Shown: positions 16,270 to 25,345 of the stretch, piece by piece
Layout of the letters: each line of letters starts with the position of its first letter
Position numbering within the stretch: position 1 is the stretch's first letter
Assembly (NCBI GenBank): GCA_022447585.1
Contig: JAKVAR010000014.1
Span: 248,001-312,000 of the forward strand
Origin: Crocinitomicaceae bacterium
GTDB taxonomy: Bacteria > Bacteroidota > Bacteroidia > Flavobacteriales_D > Crocinitomicaceae
Direction: 5' to 3'
DNA length: 64,000 bases
The notes under the pieces: model-generated
Database searches by the model: none
The model's input: only the letters and a program-made list of their open reading frames with translations
Told to the model about the DNA's origin: nothing
Program-made: the position numbers and the translations under genes

Positions 16270-17732
16270 GATGTTGATTGTTTCTTTGTATTCTTAATTA
16301 GTAAAAGTCCTATAATTAGCGTTGCGAGACTGATTGGTATTCTGTACCGAACAATTGCCCCAATCACTGGAGTCACCCAGCCAATAAAAAGAGAAAGTGT
16401 AATTATAAAAAGTATCAAGGAAGTAATGATTGGTTTGTCTTCATTAGTGAGTTGTTTTCTTCGAATTATTGCAATTGCTAAAAATAAATAGAGCAGAATT
16501 GACTCAATCATGACGGGGTATTTTAACCAGCTACCCGGGTCTAGAGGAAATGGTCTGAAAAGCGTATTTATTAAAGCTTCTGGAATGTTTTTTAGCATCT
16601 GTTTAAATGAGTCATTGATCATAGTTAAATCGATGTAACCGTCACTTTTTGTATTGATAAAGTAAATATGCCACTTTTCGCCAGTAGGATTTAGTTCAAT
16701 TGGCACTGGTTCATTCATCGATCCATGTTGAATAATTGAAGCGGTTACCGGTTCAACTAACTCGACTGAATCACCTACAATTCTTAGGCTTTCAATTTGG
16801 TTTGATTTAAAGAAGTAGAAACTACTGTCTGTATTGGCATGAACCCCTCCTTTGCCGACGTTCTTGAAGTCATATTGTTTTTTCGAAAATAAGTGAACTA
16901 CTTTATCTCTTGTTGAGCTGAATATTATCGTGGAAATAGAAAACGCCAGAAATATAGCGAACAAACTCCCAATGATCTTATACTTTGGAAGTAGTTGATA
17001 AAATCCAATAAACATGAAAGTCGGGAAAAGAGCAATTAAAACGTACGGTTTAAATAAGAAAAGTAGGATACAACCAGAAAGAATATAGATGACTTGCCTT
17101 GGGAACTTTAAGCGATCCACCAGTCCTCGGAAAACAAGTGAAATTCCTAATAGCATGAGCGGTTCTTTGAGTATGCTTGACGACCAAAATAAAAGGCTTG
17201 GAAGTAAAAGTAAGCTTGTAAAAATCAATATTGACTTGATCTGGGTTTTTGCTTTTACGGTTAAAAATAATTGTTTGATTGCCAAGATTGATATAAAGTT
17301 CATGATAATCACATGAATAGTTGGATTTCCGAGGCTAATGAAGTGAATGATGCTGTGAACACGAATAACATTTCTGTTGTCACTGATAATTGCTTGTGCT
17401 CCAGCGTCCCAATGTGAAGTTTCAGAAAGATGTTTTAAGACTAATTCATGATTGTTCCCAATCCCTGACAGTAATTTAAAATAGTCCAATGGAGAATTAT
17501 AAAAAACTTGGTTAAGAATCTTGCTTTCACTCATAAAGGCACCTGCATCTGCACTCAAGGTTCCTTTGCCATAAACCTGTGTATAGATGTATAAAAAATA
17601 TAGTCCAACGGCAACTTTTATCAAAAAACCACAAGGCAATAACCACACAGATTCTTCTTTTAAATTCAGTGCTGGTGAGAATCGAATAGATAAAAATAAG
17701 GCTAGAAAAATTACGATGCTGTAAAGAATCAA
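16266..17732 (-). CDS. Polytopic membrane protein, possibly a polysaccharide polymerase or glycosyltransferase
   Basis: A 488-residue protein with about ten hydrophobic helices and a polar block of roughly 115 residues near the middle (about 275-390), the layout of Wzy/ArnT-like envelope glycan proteins. The motif LFWSSSILKEPLMLL and the phrase NTLFRPFPLDPGSWLK resemble motifs in such uncharacterised polymerases, but I cannot assign a family with confidence. The only start codon in frame after an upstream stop is TTG 17732, and an exact -7 box lies 16 bases before it. Coupled to the SDR gene downstream by an ATGA overlap. Confidence 0.7.
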   Translation of the reverse strand: MILYSIVIFLALFLSIRFSPALNLKEESVWLLPCGFLIKVAVGLYFLYIYTQVYGKGTLSADAGAFMSESKILNQVFYNSPLDYFKLLSGIGNNHELVLKHLSETSHWDAGAQAIISDNRNVIRVHSIIHFISLGNPTIHVIIMNFISILAIKQLFLTVKAKTQIKSILIFTSLLLLPSLLFWSSSILKEPLMLLGISLVFRGLVDRLKFPRQVIYILSGCILLFLFKPYVLIALFPTFMFIGFYQLLPKYKIIGSLFAIFLAFSISTIIFSSTRDKVVHLFSKKQYDFKNVGKGGVHANTDSSFYFFKSNQIESLRIVGDSVELVEPVTASIIQHGSMNEPVPIELNPTGEKWHIYFINTKSDGYIDLTMINDSFKQMLKNIPEALINTLFRPFPLDPGSWLKYPVMIESILLYLFLAIAIIRRKQLTNEDKPIITSLILFIITLSLFIGWVTPVIGAIVRYRIPISLATLIIGLLLIKNTKKQSTS

Positions 17733-17748
17733 TTGATTGTTTTTTTGT

Positions 17749-17756
17749 CAAAAATA
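17749..17756 (-). promoter_or_regulatory. -7 box of the membrane protein/SDR operon (TATTTTTG)
   Basis: Exact TAnnTTTG on the minus strand ending 16 bases before the TTG start at 17732. Because an in-frame TGA (17748-17750) lies between, TTG is the only plausible start, so box and rare start support each other. Confidence 0.55.
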
Positions 17757-17799
17757 ACGATTAATAAGACGTTCTGTCTCAAAATCAGGAAGAGTTTAC

Positions 17800-17839
17800 G
17801 ACACTTTGTCATGGAATATTGGATGGCACAGAGATTGAC
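17800..17839 (+). promoter_or_regulatory. Chaperone promoter module upstream of htpG
   Basis: The pattern GACA-n-T-n-TGTC, 12 bases, ATGGCA, 6 bases, TTG occurs here and, with identical spacing, upstream of grpE-dnaJ (49907-49944) and nowhere else that I found. GACA/TGTC is a short inverted repeat. The ATGGCACAGAGATTGA part also resembles a sigma-54 -24/-12 element (TGGCAC present, but GA instead of GC at -12). The -7 position reads AGAGATTG, a poor housekeeping match. It probably gives stress control of htpG; the factor is unknown. Confidence 0.5.
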
Positions 17840-17868
17840 ATTCACAGTTTATAATTAAAAATAAAAAA

Positions 17869-19758
17869 ATGAGAACAGGTCAAATTAATGTGCAAACGGA
17901 AAACATTTTTCCAATCATTAAGAAATTTTTGTATTCAGATCATGAGATCTTTTTAAGAGAGTTGGTGTCAAATGCCGTTGACGCATCTCAAAAGTTGAAG
18001 TTTTTAGCTTCCAATGGTGAGTTTAAAGGAGAATTGGGTGATTTGAAAGTAGAGGTTATCCTAGATTCTGTTGAGAAAACGTTAACAATTAGAGATCGTG
18101 GAATTGGAATGTCTGCAGATGAAATTGATAAGTATATAAATCAAATTGCATTTTCGGGTGCGGAGGAATTTGTTCAACAATATAAAGGTAAAGAAGGCGC
18201 GGAACAGATTATTGGTCACTTCGGATTGGGATTTTATTCGGGCTTTATGGTGTCTGAAAAAGTTCAAATCCGCTCTTTGTCGCGTCATGAAGGTGAAAAG
18301 GCCGTGCAATGGGAAAGTAATGGTTCTCCAGAGTATACTATCACTGAAATTGAAAAAGAAGACAGAGGAACAGATATCGTTCTTTTCATTAATGAAGAAT
18401 CTGCAGAGTTTTTAGAGAAGGCTAGAATTCAAGGTATACTTGATAAGTATTGTAAGTTCTTGCCTGTACCAGTTATCTTTGGAACTAAGACAGAGTATGT
18501 TGATGATCCAAGTGGTGAAAAAGGTGAAGATGGAAAAGTGAAACGCGTTGCAGTAGATGTAACAAACCAAATAAATAATACTTCGCCAGCATGGACTAAA
18601 GCTCCTGCTAAATTAGAAGTTGAGGATTACAATTCTTTTTACAGAGAGTTATATCCAACAACAATTGAATCTCCATTATTCCATATTCACTTAAATGTTG
18701 ATTACCCATTTAATTTAACTGGGATTTTATATTTCCCTAGAATTCAGGAAAACCTAGAGATCCAAAAGAATAAAATTAATCTTTATTCTAATCAGGTTTT
18801 CATTACGGATAGTGTAGAAGAAATTGTTCCTGAATTTTTGACTTTATTACATGGTGTTATTGATTCTCCAGATATTCCGTTAAATGTCTCTCGTTCATAT
18901 TTACAAAGCGATGGAAATGTGAAGAAAATCTCTTCTCACATTACGAAGAAGGTAGCTGATAAGTTGGCTGAGATGTTTAAGAAAGATCGTGCTGATTTTG
19001 AGTCTAAGTGGGAAGATTTAAAAGTCTTTGTTCAATATGGTACTCTATCTGACCCTAAGTTTGCTGAGAAAGCGAAGAAATTCAGCTTAGTTAAGAATAG
19101 CGAAGGAAAGTATTTCACATTAGAAGAGTTTAAAGAGAAAGTACAGACACTTCAAACGAATAAAGATGATAAAGTAGTAATGCTTTATACGAATAGTGTT
19201 GAGGAACAATTTGGATTCGTCCAAAAAGCAAAAGATAGAGGTTACGATGTTTTACATATCGACGGACCATTGGCACCACATTGGATTGCAAATGCTGAGC
19301 AAGCAATAGAGAATGTAATGTTTGCCCGTGTTGATTCTGATTCCTTAGATAAACTAATTCAGAAGGATGAAGAGATTCCATCCAAATTATCAAAAGAAGA
19401 TGAAGATCTGTTGAAGCCGATTTTCGAGTCTGTTGTAGATGGTGAAAAGTATAAGATTCAGTTCGAAAGTATGAATTCGGATGATGCTCCAATTATCATT
19501 ACTCAACCTGAGTTTATTAGAAGGATGATGGAACAACAAAAAATGGGAGGAGCTGGTTTTTTCGGAGCTTTCCCGGAAACTTATAATGTTTTAGTAAATG
19601 CAAACCATGCAAAGATCGGTGAGATTTTAAATGAAGCTTCAGCTGAATCCAAAGAAAGTAAGGTTAAGCAATTAACTGATATTGCTTTACTTTCACAAGG
19701 AATGTTAAAAGGTGAAGAGTTAAATCAATTCATCGAACGAAGTATCGAATTAGTATAG
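17869..19758 (+). CDS. htpG: Molecular chaperone HtpG (Hsp90)
   Basis: A 629-residue cytosolic Hsp90. The GHKL ATPase domain is intact: FLRELVSNAVDASQKLK, IRDRGIGMSADEIDKYIN, GHFGLGFYSGFMV; the middle domain carries YFPRIQENLEIQKNKINLYS and the C-terminal dimerisation domain is present. It is a single gene with a strong terminator just after its stop. The shared chaperone promoter module lies 30-70 bases upstream. Confidence 0.97.
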   Translation: MRTGQINVQTENIFPIIKKFLYSDHEIFLRELVSNAVDASQKLKFLASNGEFKGELGDLKVEVILDSVEKTLTIRDRGIGMSADEIDKYINQIAFSGAEEFVQQYKGKEGAEQIIGHFGLGFYSGFMVSEKVQIRSLSRHEGEKAVQWESNGSPEYTITEIEKEDRGTDIVLFINEESAEFLEKARIQGILDKYCKFLPVPVIFGTKTEYVDDPSGEKGEDGKVKRVAVDVTNQINNTSPAWTKAPAKLEVEDYNSFYRELYPTTIESPLFHIHLNVDYPFNLTGILYFPRIQENLEIQKNKINLYSNQVFITDSVEEIVPEFLTLLHGVIDSPDIPLNVSRSYLQSDGNVKKISSHITKKVADKLAEMFKKDRADFESKWEDLKVFVQYGTLSDPKFAEKAKKFSLVKNSEGKYFTLEEFKEKVQTLQTNKDDKVVMLYTNSVEEQFGFVQKAKDRGYDVLHIDGPLAPHWIANAEQAIENVMFARVDSDSLDKLIQKDEEIPSKLSKEDEDLLKPIFESVVDGEKYKIQFESMNSDDAPIIITQPEFIRRMMEQQKMGGAGFFGAFPETYNVLVNANHAKIGEILNEASAESKESKVKQLTDIALLSQGMLKGEELNQFIERSIELV

Positions 19759-19767
19759 TATATTCAT

Positions 19768-19800
19768 AAAACGCTAGAGTTTGTCTCTAGCGTTTTTTTT
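19768..19800 (+). terminator. Intrinsic terminator after htpG
   Basis: A 12-bp perfect stem AAAACGCTAGAG / CTCTAGCGTTTT with a five-base loop, followed by a T-run of eight. It ends 14 bases before the proposed start of the next gene, which suggests that gene depends on read-through or a promoter I cannot see. Confidence 0.88.
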
Positions 19801-19813
19801 AAAACATAAGGTA

Positions 19814-20602
19814 TTGTTTAAGTGGTTATTAGCCGTTGGGGGGTTTTTCTTGTTCGGTAGAAGTTTTTTTGGAGGTGTTTTAGGCTTTTTTATAGGTTCT
19901 GGGATTGATAATTACCAGAATATTATGAATCGTGCTCAAGCTCAAGGTGGGGGACGCGGTCAGCAAGGTCGTGCGTTTACACCAGAGGATTTGTTTAATT
20001 ACTATCAACAACGATCATCTTCTAATGACATCCCGACGATGTTGATGGCTCTTTCTGCTGCAGTAATGCGGGCAGACGGGAAGGTTCTGAAATCAGAATT
20101 AACCTACGTTAAGTCATTCTTAAACCAACAATTCGGAAACCAATTCTCGACACAACATTTACAAGTTCTTAAGAGGTTTTTAGATTCTGGTAATATTCCA
20201 TTGCGCCAAATTTGTCAAGATATTAAACTAAGAATGCAACCCGAGGTCAGAACTCAGTTGTTACATTATATGTTCGGCATTGCTAAAGCTGATGGTGATG
20301 TTTCCCATGCTGAAATTGACGTGATCAAGCAAATTGCCGGAATGCTCGGTGTATCTAGTGTTGATTTTGAGAGTGTTAAGAATATGTTCTACAGGAATGT
20401 AGATTCAGACTATAAAGTTCTAGGGGTTGAATCTACAGCTTCTGATGATGAAGTTAAGAAGGCTTACAGGAAAATGGCGATTAAATTTCATCCTGATAAA
20501 GTTGCTCAAATGGGTGAACAGTATCAGAAGGGAGCCAAAGAAAAGTTTCAACAAATTCAAGACTCATACGAGGCCATCAAAAAAAGAAGAGGGATAAAAT
20601 AG
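19814..20602 (+). CDS. DjlA-like protein: membrane segment, TerB domain and C-terminal J domain
   Basis: About 262 residues. A hydrophobic Gly/Phe-rich N-terminus (residues 3-30, GGFFLFGRSFFGGVLGFFIG) is followed by a Gln/Gly linker, a TerB-like all-helical domain containing AVMRADGKVLKSEL and IAKADGDVSHAEIDVIKQIA, and a C-terminal J domain DYKVLGVESTASDDEVKKAY with the HPD motif. This is the DjlA layout: a membrane-anchored DnaK co-chaperone. I choose TTG 19814 because it follows an AAGG and begins the hydrophobic segment; the longer frame reads back through the htpG terminator hairpin. Its adjacency to htpG suggests a stress role. Confidence 0.82.
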   Translation: MFKWLLAVGGFFLFGRSFFGGVLGFFIGSGIDNYQNIMNRAQAQGGGRGQQGRAFTPEDLFNYYQQRSSSNDIPTMLMALSAAVMRADGKVLKSELTYVKSFLNQQFGNQFSTQHLQVLKRFLDSGNIPLRQICQDIKLRMQPEVRTQLLHYMFGIAKADGDVSHAEIDVIKQIAGMLGVSSVDFESVKNMFYRNVDSDYKVLGVESTASDDEVKKAYRKMAIKFHPDKVAQMGEQYQKGAKEKFQQIQDSYEAIKKRRGIK

Positions 20603-20608
20603 TTCCAA

Positions 20609-21322
20609 TTACTGGACTTTTCCAATTGCAAAAATTGCAGGTTTTTTACTAAGGTCGTAAGCGTTTTCTCTCCAATCTTTAATTGACATAGTTTTAATTG
20701 ACTCTGTTGGTAAGGTTATGTTACTCGCAATACATAACATCGTGTTATCCGACAGTTCATTCAATAAGTCATCTAATACATTCATATTTCGGAATGGGGT
20801 ATCCATGAATAGATGAGTGGCACCGTTTCGTCTTGTATCTCCTTCAAAGTTTTTCATTTCACGTATACGATCTTTACGATCCTTTGGTAAATACCCATGA
20901 AAAGCGAAGTTTTGCCCAGAGAAACCACTTCCCATTAAGGCTAGTAGAATTGAAGATGGCCCAACAAAAGGTTGTACTCGAATATTTTCTTCATGCGCTA
21001 ATCTGACCACTGCTGCTCCTGGATCTGCAACACCGGGACAACCAGCCTCAGACAGCACTCCAATATTCTCTCCTTCTTTAGCGGGCTTGATGTAAGAGTA
21101 AATGGCTCCAGCATCGGTTTTCTTATTTAATTCGAAGAATCGACAATCATCAATTGGAAAAGTTCTGTCTAGCTTTCTTAAATAACGACGAGCAGACTTA
21201 ACACTCTCAACTATGAAATAACGCAATTCAATAACTTGAGCTCGAACAGCCTCTGGAGTAATGTCATTTGTTGTTTCCCCTCCTAATGTTGTTGGGATTA
21301 AGTAAATTATTCCGGTTGCCAT
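20609..21322 (-). CDS. SAM-dependent methyltransferase of the RsmI/tetrapyrrole-methylase family
   Basis: A 237-residue protein. The N-terminal IIYLIPTTLGG and GVLSEAGCPGVADPGAAVVR with FVGPSSILLALMGSGFSG follow the RsmI pattern (2'-O-ribose methylation of C1402 in 16S rRNA), but it is shorter than RsmI (about 280) and is the Bacteroidota variant often annotated only as a SAM-dependent methyltransferase. Its target is therefore uncertain. The ATG overlaps the stop of the upstream phosphatase gene in a TAATG junction. Confidence 0.82.
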   Translation of the reverse strand: MATGIIYLIPTTLGGETTNDITPEAVRAQVIELRYFIVESVKSARRYLRKLDRTFPIDDCRFFELNKKTDAGAIYSYIKPAKEGENIGVLSEAGCPGVADPGAAVVRLAHEENIRVQPFVGPSSILLALMGSGFSGQNFAFHGYLPKDRKDRIREMKNFEGDTRRNGATHLFMDTPFRNMNVLDDLLNELSDNTMLCIASNITLPTESIKTMSIKDWRENAYDLSKKPAIFAIGKVQ

Positions 21323-21780
21323 TATTTAAGTCTTGTGTTAATAATAATATCAGTTGCTTCATCAAGCATTTTGTATACCTCTTCAAATCCTTGATCGCCA
21401 CCATAATATGGGTCGGGGACGGCTTTGTTCAGACCTGGTGTTATTTCGTTTAGAATCATCATGACCTTGCTTCTATCTTCATCATTTCTGGCAAGTTTTA
21501 AAATGTTGTTGAAGTTGCTGGAGTCCATAGCATAGATTAAATCAAACTCGTCAAAGTCAGAAGTGACAAATTGTCTAGCGCGTAAATGATCAATAGATAA
21601 TCCATGGTGCTTTGCTGTAGCTCTCATTCTCGGGTCAGGAGATTCTCCAGAATGATGTCCAGAGGTTCCTGCAGAGTCAACTACAACATTAAGCCCAAGT
21701 GATTCTACTTTTGATTTTAATAAACCATCTGCGAGCGGTGATCTACAAATGTTTCCGAGGCAAACCATTAAAATTTTCAT
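21322..21780 (-). CDS. Low-molecular-weight protein-tyrosine phosphatase
   Basis: A 152-residue LMW-PTP. The catalytic P-loop is at the N-terminus, VCLGNICRSP (CX5RS), and the general-acid Asp lies in VPDPYYGG. In bacteria such enzymes regulate polysaccharide tyrosine kinases or arsenate reduction; the partner here is unknown. I start at ATG 21780: the alternative 17 residues upstream would begin beyond an exact -7 box at 21802-21809. It leads a two-gene operon with the methyltransferase. Confidence 0.93.
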   Translation of the reverse strand: MKILMVCLGNICRSPLADGLLKSKVESLGLNVVVDSAGTSGHHSGESPDPRMRATAKHHGLSIDHLRARQFVTSDFDEFDLIYAMDSSNFNNILKLARNDEDRSKVMMILNEITPGLNKAVPDPYYGGDQGFEEVYKMLDEATDIIINTRLK

Positions 21781-21801
21781 ATGATTCAATTTATGCGAAT
21801 A

Positions 21802-21809
21802 CAAAGATA
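21802..21809 (-). promoter_or_regulatory. -7 box of the LMW-PTP operon (TATCTTTG)
   Basis: Exact TAnnTTTG on the minus strand, 21 bases before the phosphatase ATG. It lies inside a longer in-frame extension of that gene, and so decides the start. Confidence 0.6.
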
Positions 21810-21814
21810 AGCGA

Positions 21815-21890
21815 ATAAAGAAAATGTTCATTCATATATTGAAAATACATATGTGTACCCGGGTAAATATTCATTCGTATAAAGAAAATG
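21815..21890. repeat. Short repeats and palindrome in the LMW-PTP/rpoD intergenic region
   Basis: The 12-mer ATAAAGAAAATG occurs at 21815-21826 and 21879-21890, and the 11-mer TTCATTC(A/G)TAT at 21827-21837 and 21870-21880, in mirrored order around a central TACCCGGGTA palindrome (21856-21865). This 176-bp divergent region holds the control of rpoD and of the phosphatase; I could not find an exact -7 box for rpoD. Confidence 0.4.
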
Positions 21891-21956
21891 GCTCCAAAGC
21901 GCCAACGAATTCAGTTAAGATGCGTTATATTATATAAGGGTACAAAAACTTTGAAT

Positions 21957-22826
21957 ATGAGACAGTTAAAAATAACCAAACAAGTAACGAATAGAGAAAC
22001 GGCATCTCTAGATAAATACCTTCTTGAGATAGGAAGGGTAGAGTTAATTACCGCTGAGGAAGAAGTGGATTTAGCGATACGTATTCAGGGGGGGGATAAA
22101 GTGGCTTTGGAGAAATTAACAAAAGCTAATTTGAGGTTTGTCGTCTCAGTAGCCAAACAATATCAGAACCAAGGTCTTTCTTTACCTGATTTAATAAATG
22201 AAGGAAATGTTGGGTTGATTAAAGCGGCTAAGCGTTTCGATGAAAAACGAGGATTCAAATTCATTTCATATGCCGTGTGGTGGATTAGGCAATCAATTTT
22301 ACAAGCATTGGCTGAGCAAGCGAGAATTGTGAGGCTGCCCTTGAATAAGATTGGAACAATCAATAAGATTAATAGAGCATTTTCAGATTTAGAGCAGAAG
22401 TTTGAAAGACCACCATCAGCGCAAGAGTTGGCGGATTATTTAGATGTTTCACTGAATGATGTTAGGCAATCGTTACAGAATAATGGTCGACACGTTTCGA
22501 TGGATGCACCTTTAGTTAATGGAGATGAGTCTTCATCGAGCATGTATGATGTTCTTCCAAATGATTCGTTACCTGGCCCAGAAAAGACATTAGTTCTTGA
22601 ATCTTTACGGAAAGAAATTGAGCGATCATTATCAACGTTAACTTCTAGAGAAGGCGATGTGGTTAGAATGTATTTCGGATTAGGTGAAAAATCACCATTA
22701 ACACTTGAAGAGATAGGTGAACGATTTGACTTAACAAGAGAAAGGGTTCGCCAAATAAAGGAAAAGGCTATTCGAAGATTAAAGCATACGTCTCGCAGCA
22801 GGATGCTAAAAACATACCTTGGCTAA
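21957..22826 (+). CDS. rpoD: Primary RNA polymerase sigma factor RpoD (sigma-A of Bacteroidota)
   Basis: A 289-residue primary sigma factor of the short Bacteroidota type, lacking the long N-terminal region 1.1 of E. coli sigma-70. Regions 1.2 to 4.2 are visible: [20 protein letters not shown] (1.2), [20 protein letters not shown] and [20 protein letters not shown] (2), [14 protein letters not shown] (3) and [20 protein letters not shown] with the terminal KAIRRLKH (4.2). I start at [10 protein letters not shown], the conserved family start; the in-frame ATG 69 bases upstream gives an unconserved extension. This factor presumably reads the TAnnTTTG promoters listed here. Its stop overlaps priA on the other strand by four bases. 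Confidence 0.96.
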   Translation: MRQLKITKQVTNRETASLDKYLLEIGRVELITAEEEVDLAIRIQGGDKVALEKLTKANLRFVVSVAKQYQNQGLSLPDLINEGNVGLIKAAKRFDEKRGFKFISYAVWWIRQSILQALAEQARIVRLPLNKIGTINKINRAFSDLEQKFERPPSAQELADYLDVSLNDVRQSLQNNGRHVSMDAPLVNGDESSSSMYDVLPNDSLPGPEKTLVLESLRKEIERSLSTLTSREGDVVRMYFGLGEKSPLTLEEIGERFDLTRERVRQIKEKAIRRLKHTSRSRMLKTYLG

Positions 22827-25306
22827 GCGGGATCAACGTCTATAATTACACGAATTGATTTGTTTACAGGAACGCTATAAAAATCGTCAACGATTTGATG
22901 TATGCGTTCCTTTACTTGCCTATCATTTGCTTCTCTTTCAATTTTAATCATGATTTTCTTTAAGTAGTAATTGTAAATTCGTTTTACCACTGGGAATTCT
23001 GGACCTAATACTCTCTCTTTAAAAGTTTCTCTTAATGATGAAGCTAAGGTATTCGATGCATTACTGAGTACATTTTCATTTTTATGTTTGAGGGTAATTT
23101 CAATTATTTTGTAAAAAGGGGGATAAAAGAAGTTCGAGCGTTCAATAATTTCACTTTCAAAAAAGGATACATAGTCATGCTCCATGACTTTTTGAATTAC
23201 CCAATGATCCGGATCTCCAGTTTGAATGATTACTTTTCCCCGCTTTGCTCTCCTTCCTGATCTTCCTGCAACTTGCGTCATTAATTGAAAAGACTTTTCA
23301 AACGCTCTAAAGTTGGCTCTATTTAATAACATATCGGCGTCTAGAATTCCAACTAAGTTTACATTATCAAAGTCTAAACCTTTGGTCACCATTTGAGTTC
23401 CAATTAGAATGTCAATGTTACCTGCGTCGAAATCATTTAGAATATTTGCATATGCATTCTTGGATCGTGTAGTATCTAAATCCATGCGCTTAACGACTTT
23501 GTCTGGGAATAGAGCTCCAAGTTCATCTTCAATCTTCTCTGTTCCGAAGCCTAACATTTTAATTCGATGACTACCACATGCACCGCAAGTTCCTACAGGC
23601 TTTATACTGTAACTGCAGTAGTGACATTTTAATGAGTTTGTATGTTTGTGGTATGTAAGCGAAACGTCGCAATTTTTACATTTTGGCGTCCAATTACAAA
23701 TCTCGCATTGCCATAAAGGAGTATAGCCTCTTCTATTTTGAAAAAGAATTATTTGTTCCCCTAACTTTAATGCCTCATTCATTTGTTCAAGCAAGAACGA
23801 GGTGAAGTGAGATTGCATGCTCTTTTGCTTACGCTCTTTACGAACATTCGCACACTGAATTTCTGGTAATAGAACGCTTCCAAACCGATCATGAAGATTA
23901 ACTAAAGTGTATTTGCCTTGCTTGGCATTTTGGAAGCTTTCGATCGAAGGTGTAGCTGAACCCAAAACAATATTTGCCTTGTGCAGTGAGCTAAGTACTA
24001 CGGCACAATCTCTGGCATTATAGCGGGGTGAAGGGTCATATTGCTTAAAGCTTGACTCATGTTCTTCATCCACTATGATTAATCCTAAATCTTGAAAAGG
24101 AAGGAATATTGAAGATCTTGCTCCAAGTACAATTCTAAATTTATTCGGATCGTTATTGAGTACATTATTCCAAATTTCGACTCGCTCATTCTGGTTGAAT
24201 TTTGAGTGATAAACACCAATCTGATTTCCAAAATACGCAGATAGTCGTTGGATTAACTGTGTTGTTAAAGCAATTTCTGGAAGAAGAAATAAGCATTGTT
24301 TTCCTAAGTCAAGTGCTTCTTGTATGAGTTGAACATAGATTTCAGTTTTACCAGAACCAGTTACTCCGTGAAGTAATGCTACTTTTTTATCTTCAAAAGA
24401 ACTATGTATTTCTTTTAGAGCCTTAGTTTGTGATTCAGAAAGAGGTTTGAATTCAGAAATTCCTTCACCATTTTCAGATAGCCGAGTTATTTCAAGTTTT
24501 TCTTGAATAATTGCTCCATTTTTTTCTAGGGTGTTTAATGAGGATAGTGATATTCCCTCATCAATTAATCGTTTTCTTAAAACTGGCGTAATTTGACCAT
24601 CGGTATATTTTCCTAGATGAATTAACGTCAATATTGCTTTAAGTTGTTTGCCTTTTCCTCTAGACTTCTCAAGAGTCTCTATAAATTCGTTTAATAAATC
24701 CTCATAAAGGTAGTTATTTGCTAAACGAATAAATGTAGCTGTTTTAGCTGTGAATTTATCGTTCAACTCTTCTTGAGAAATAACCGCTCTTTTGTCAATA
24801 AGTGATTTGACTATAGGTTGTACCGTTTTTATTCCAATTAGTTCAGATATCTCTTTTAAGTCAAGTGTATCTTGAACTTCAAGGGTAAAAATAATATCCT
24901 GTTCCCTTTCAGTTAAGAATTTAGTATCTATGGTATAGTCAGGGTGAAGCGCAATTTTTGTTTCACTAGCTAGTTTGAAATTTGAAGGAAGGGCAGCATT
25001 CATTACATCTCCTATCGGAGACATGTAATAATTTGAAATCCATTTCCAAAAAGTATATTGTTTTTGAGTAATTATAGGCTGCTCGTCCAGTAAATGCTCA
25101 ACATATTTTGCCTGATAATCTTTTGGAATGTTCTCATGAATTGAAGTAACAATTCCAGTGATTAGTTTTGATCTACCAAAGGGTACTACGATTCTAGCGC
25201 CAGCAAATATATCCTCATTCATTTCAAATGGAACACGGTAAGTGAACTCATTCCGAATAGGGATAGGTAGAATTACATCAACAAAAAGCGTTTTCCTTTC
25301 AGGCAT
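22823..25306 (-). CDS. priA: Primosomal protein N' (replication restart helicase PriA)
   Basis: An 827-residue PriA helicase that reloads the replisome at stalled forks. It has the N-terminal fork-binding domain, Walker [12 protein letters not shown], Walker B with [12 protein letters not shown], and the complete zinc-binding insert with eight cysteines in four pairs (CEIC, CKNC, CHYC, CGAC), then motif V/VI as [17 protein letters not shown]. It follows the DUF4249 gene by 39 bases with no promoter box between, so it may be its downstream partner in a transcript. Confidence 0.96.
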   Translation of the reverse strand: MPERKTLFVDVILPIPIRNEFTYRVPFEMNEDIFAGARIVVPFGRSKLITGIVTSIHENIPKDYQAKYVEHLLDEQPIITQKQYTFWKWISNYYMSPIGDVMNAALPSNFKLASETKIALHPDYTIDTKFLTEREQDIIFTLEVQDTLDLKEISELIGIKTVQPIVKSLIDKRAVISQEELNDKFTAKTATFIRLANNYLYEDLLNEFIETLEKSRGKGKQLKAILTLIHLGKYTDGQITPVLRKRLIDEGISLSSLNTLEKNGAIIQEKLEITRLSENGEGISEFKPLSESQTKALKEIHSSFEDKKVALLHGVTGSGKTEIYVQLIQEALDLGKQCLFLLPEIALTTQLIQRLSAYFGNQIGVYHSKFNQNERVEIWNNVLNNDPNKFRIVLGARSSIFLPFQDLGLIIVDEEHESSFKQYDPSPRYNARDCAVVLSSLHKANIVLGSATPSIESFQNAKQGKYTLVNLHDRFGSVLLPEIQCANVRKERKQKSMQSHFTSFLLEQMNEALKLGEQIILFQNRRGYTPLWQCEICNWTPKCKNCDVSLTYHKHTNSLKCHYCSYSIKPVGTCGACGSHRIKMLGFGTEKIEDELGALFPDKVVKRMDLDTTRSKNAYANILNDFDAGNIDILIGTQMVTKGLDFDNVNLVGILDADMLLNRANFRAFEKSFQLMTQVAGRSGRRAKRGKVIIQTGDPDHWVIQKVMEHDYVSFFESEIIERSNFFYPPFYKIIEITLKHKNENVLSNASNTLASSLRETFKERVLGPEFPVVKRIYNYYLKKIMIKIEREANDRQVKERIHQIVDDFYSVPVNKSIRVIIDVDPA

Positions 25307-25345
25307 ACGCTAATTTAAAAACAATAAATGAATAAGAGTCTTTTC

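Noticed and set aside
19781..19813. Longer start for the TerB/J-domain protein
   Set aside because: The frame runs back through the htpG terminator hairpin; TTG 19814 follows an AAGG and begins the hydrophobic segment.
21946..21953. AAACTTTG directly before rpoD as a -7 box
   Set aside because: One mismatch at the first base and only three bases from the conserved ATG, leaving no place for a transcript start upstream of the start codon.
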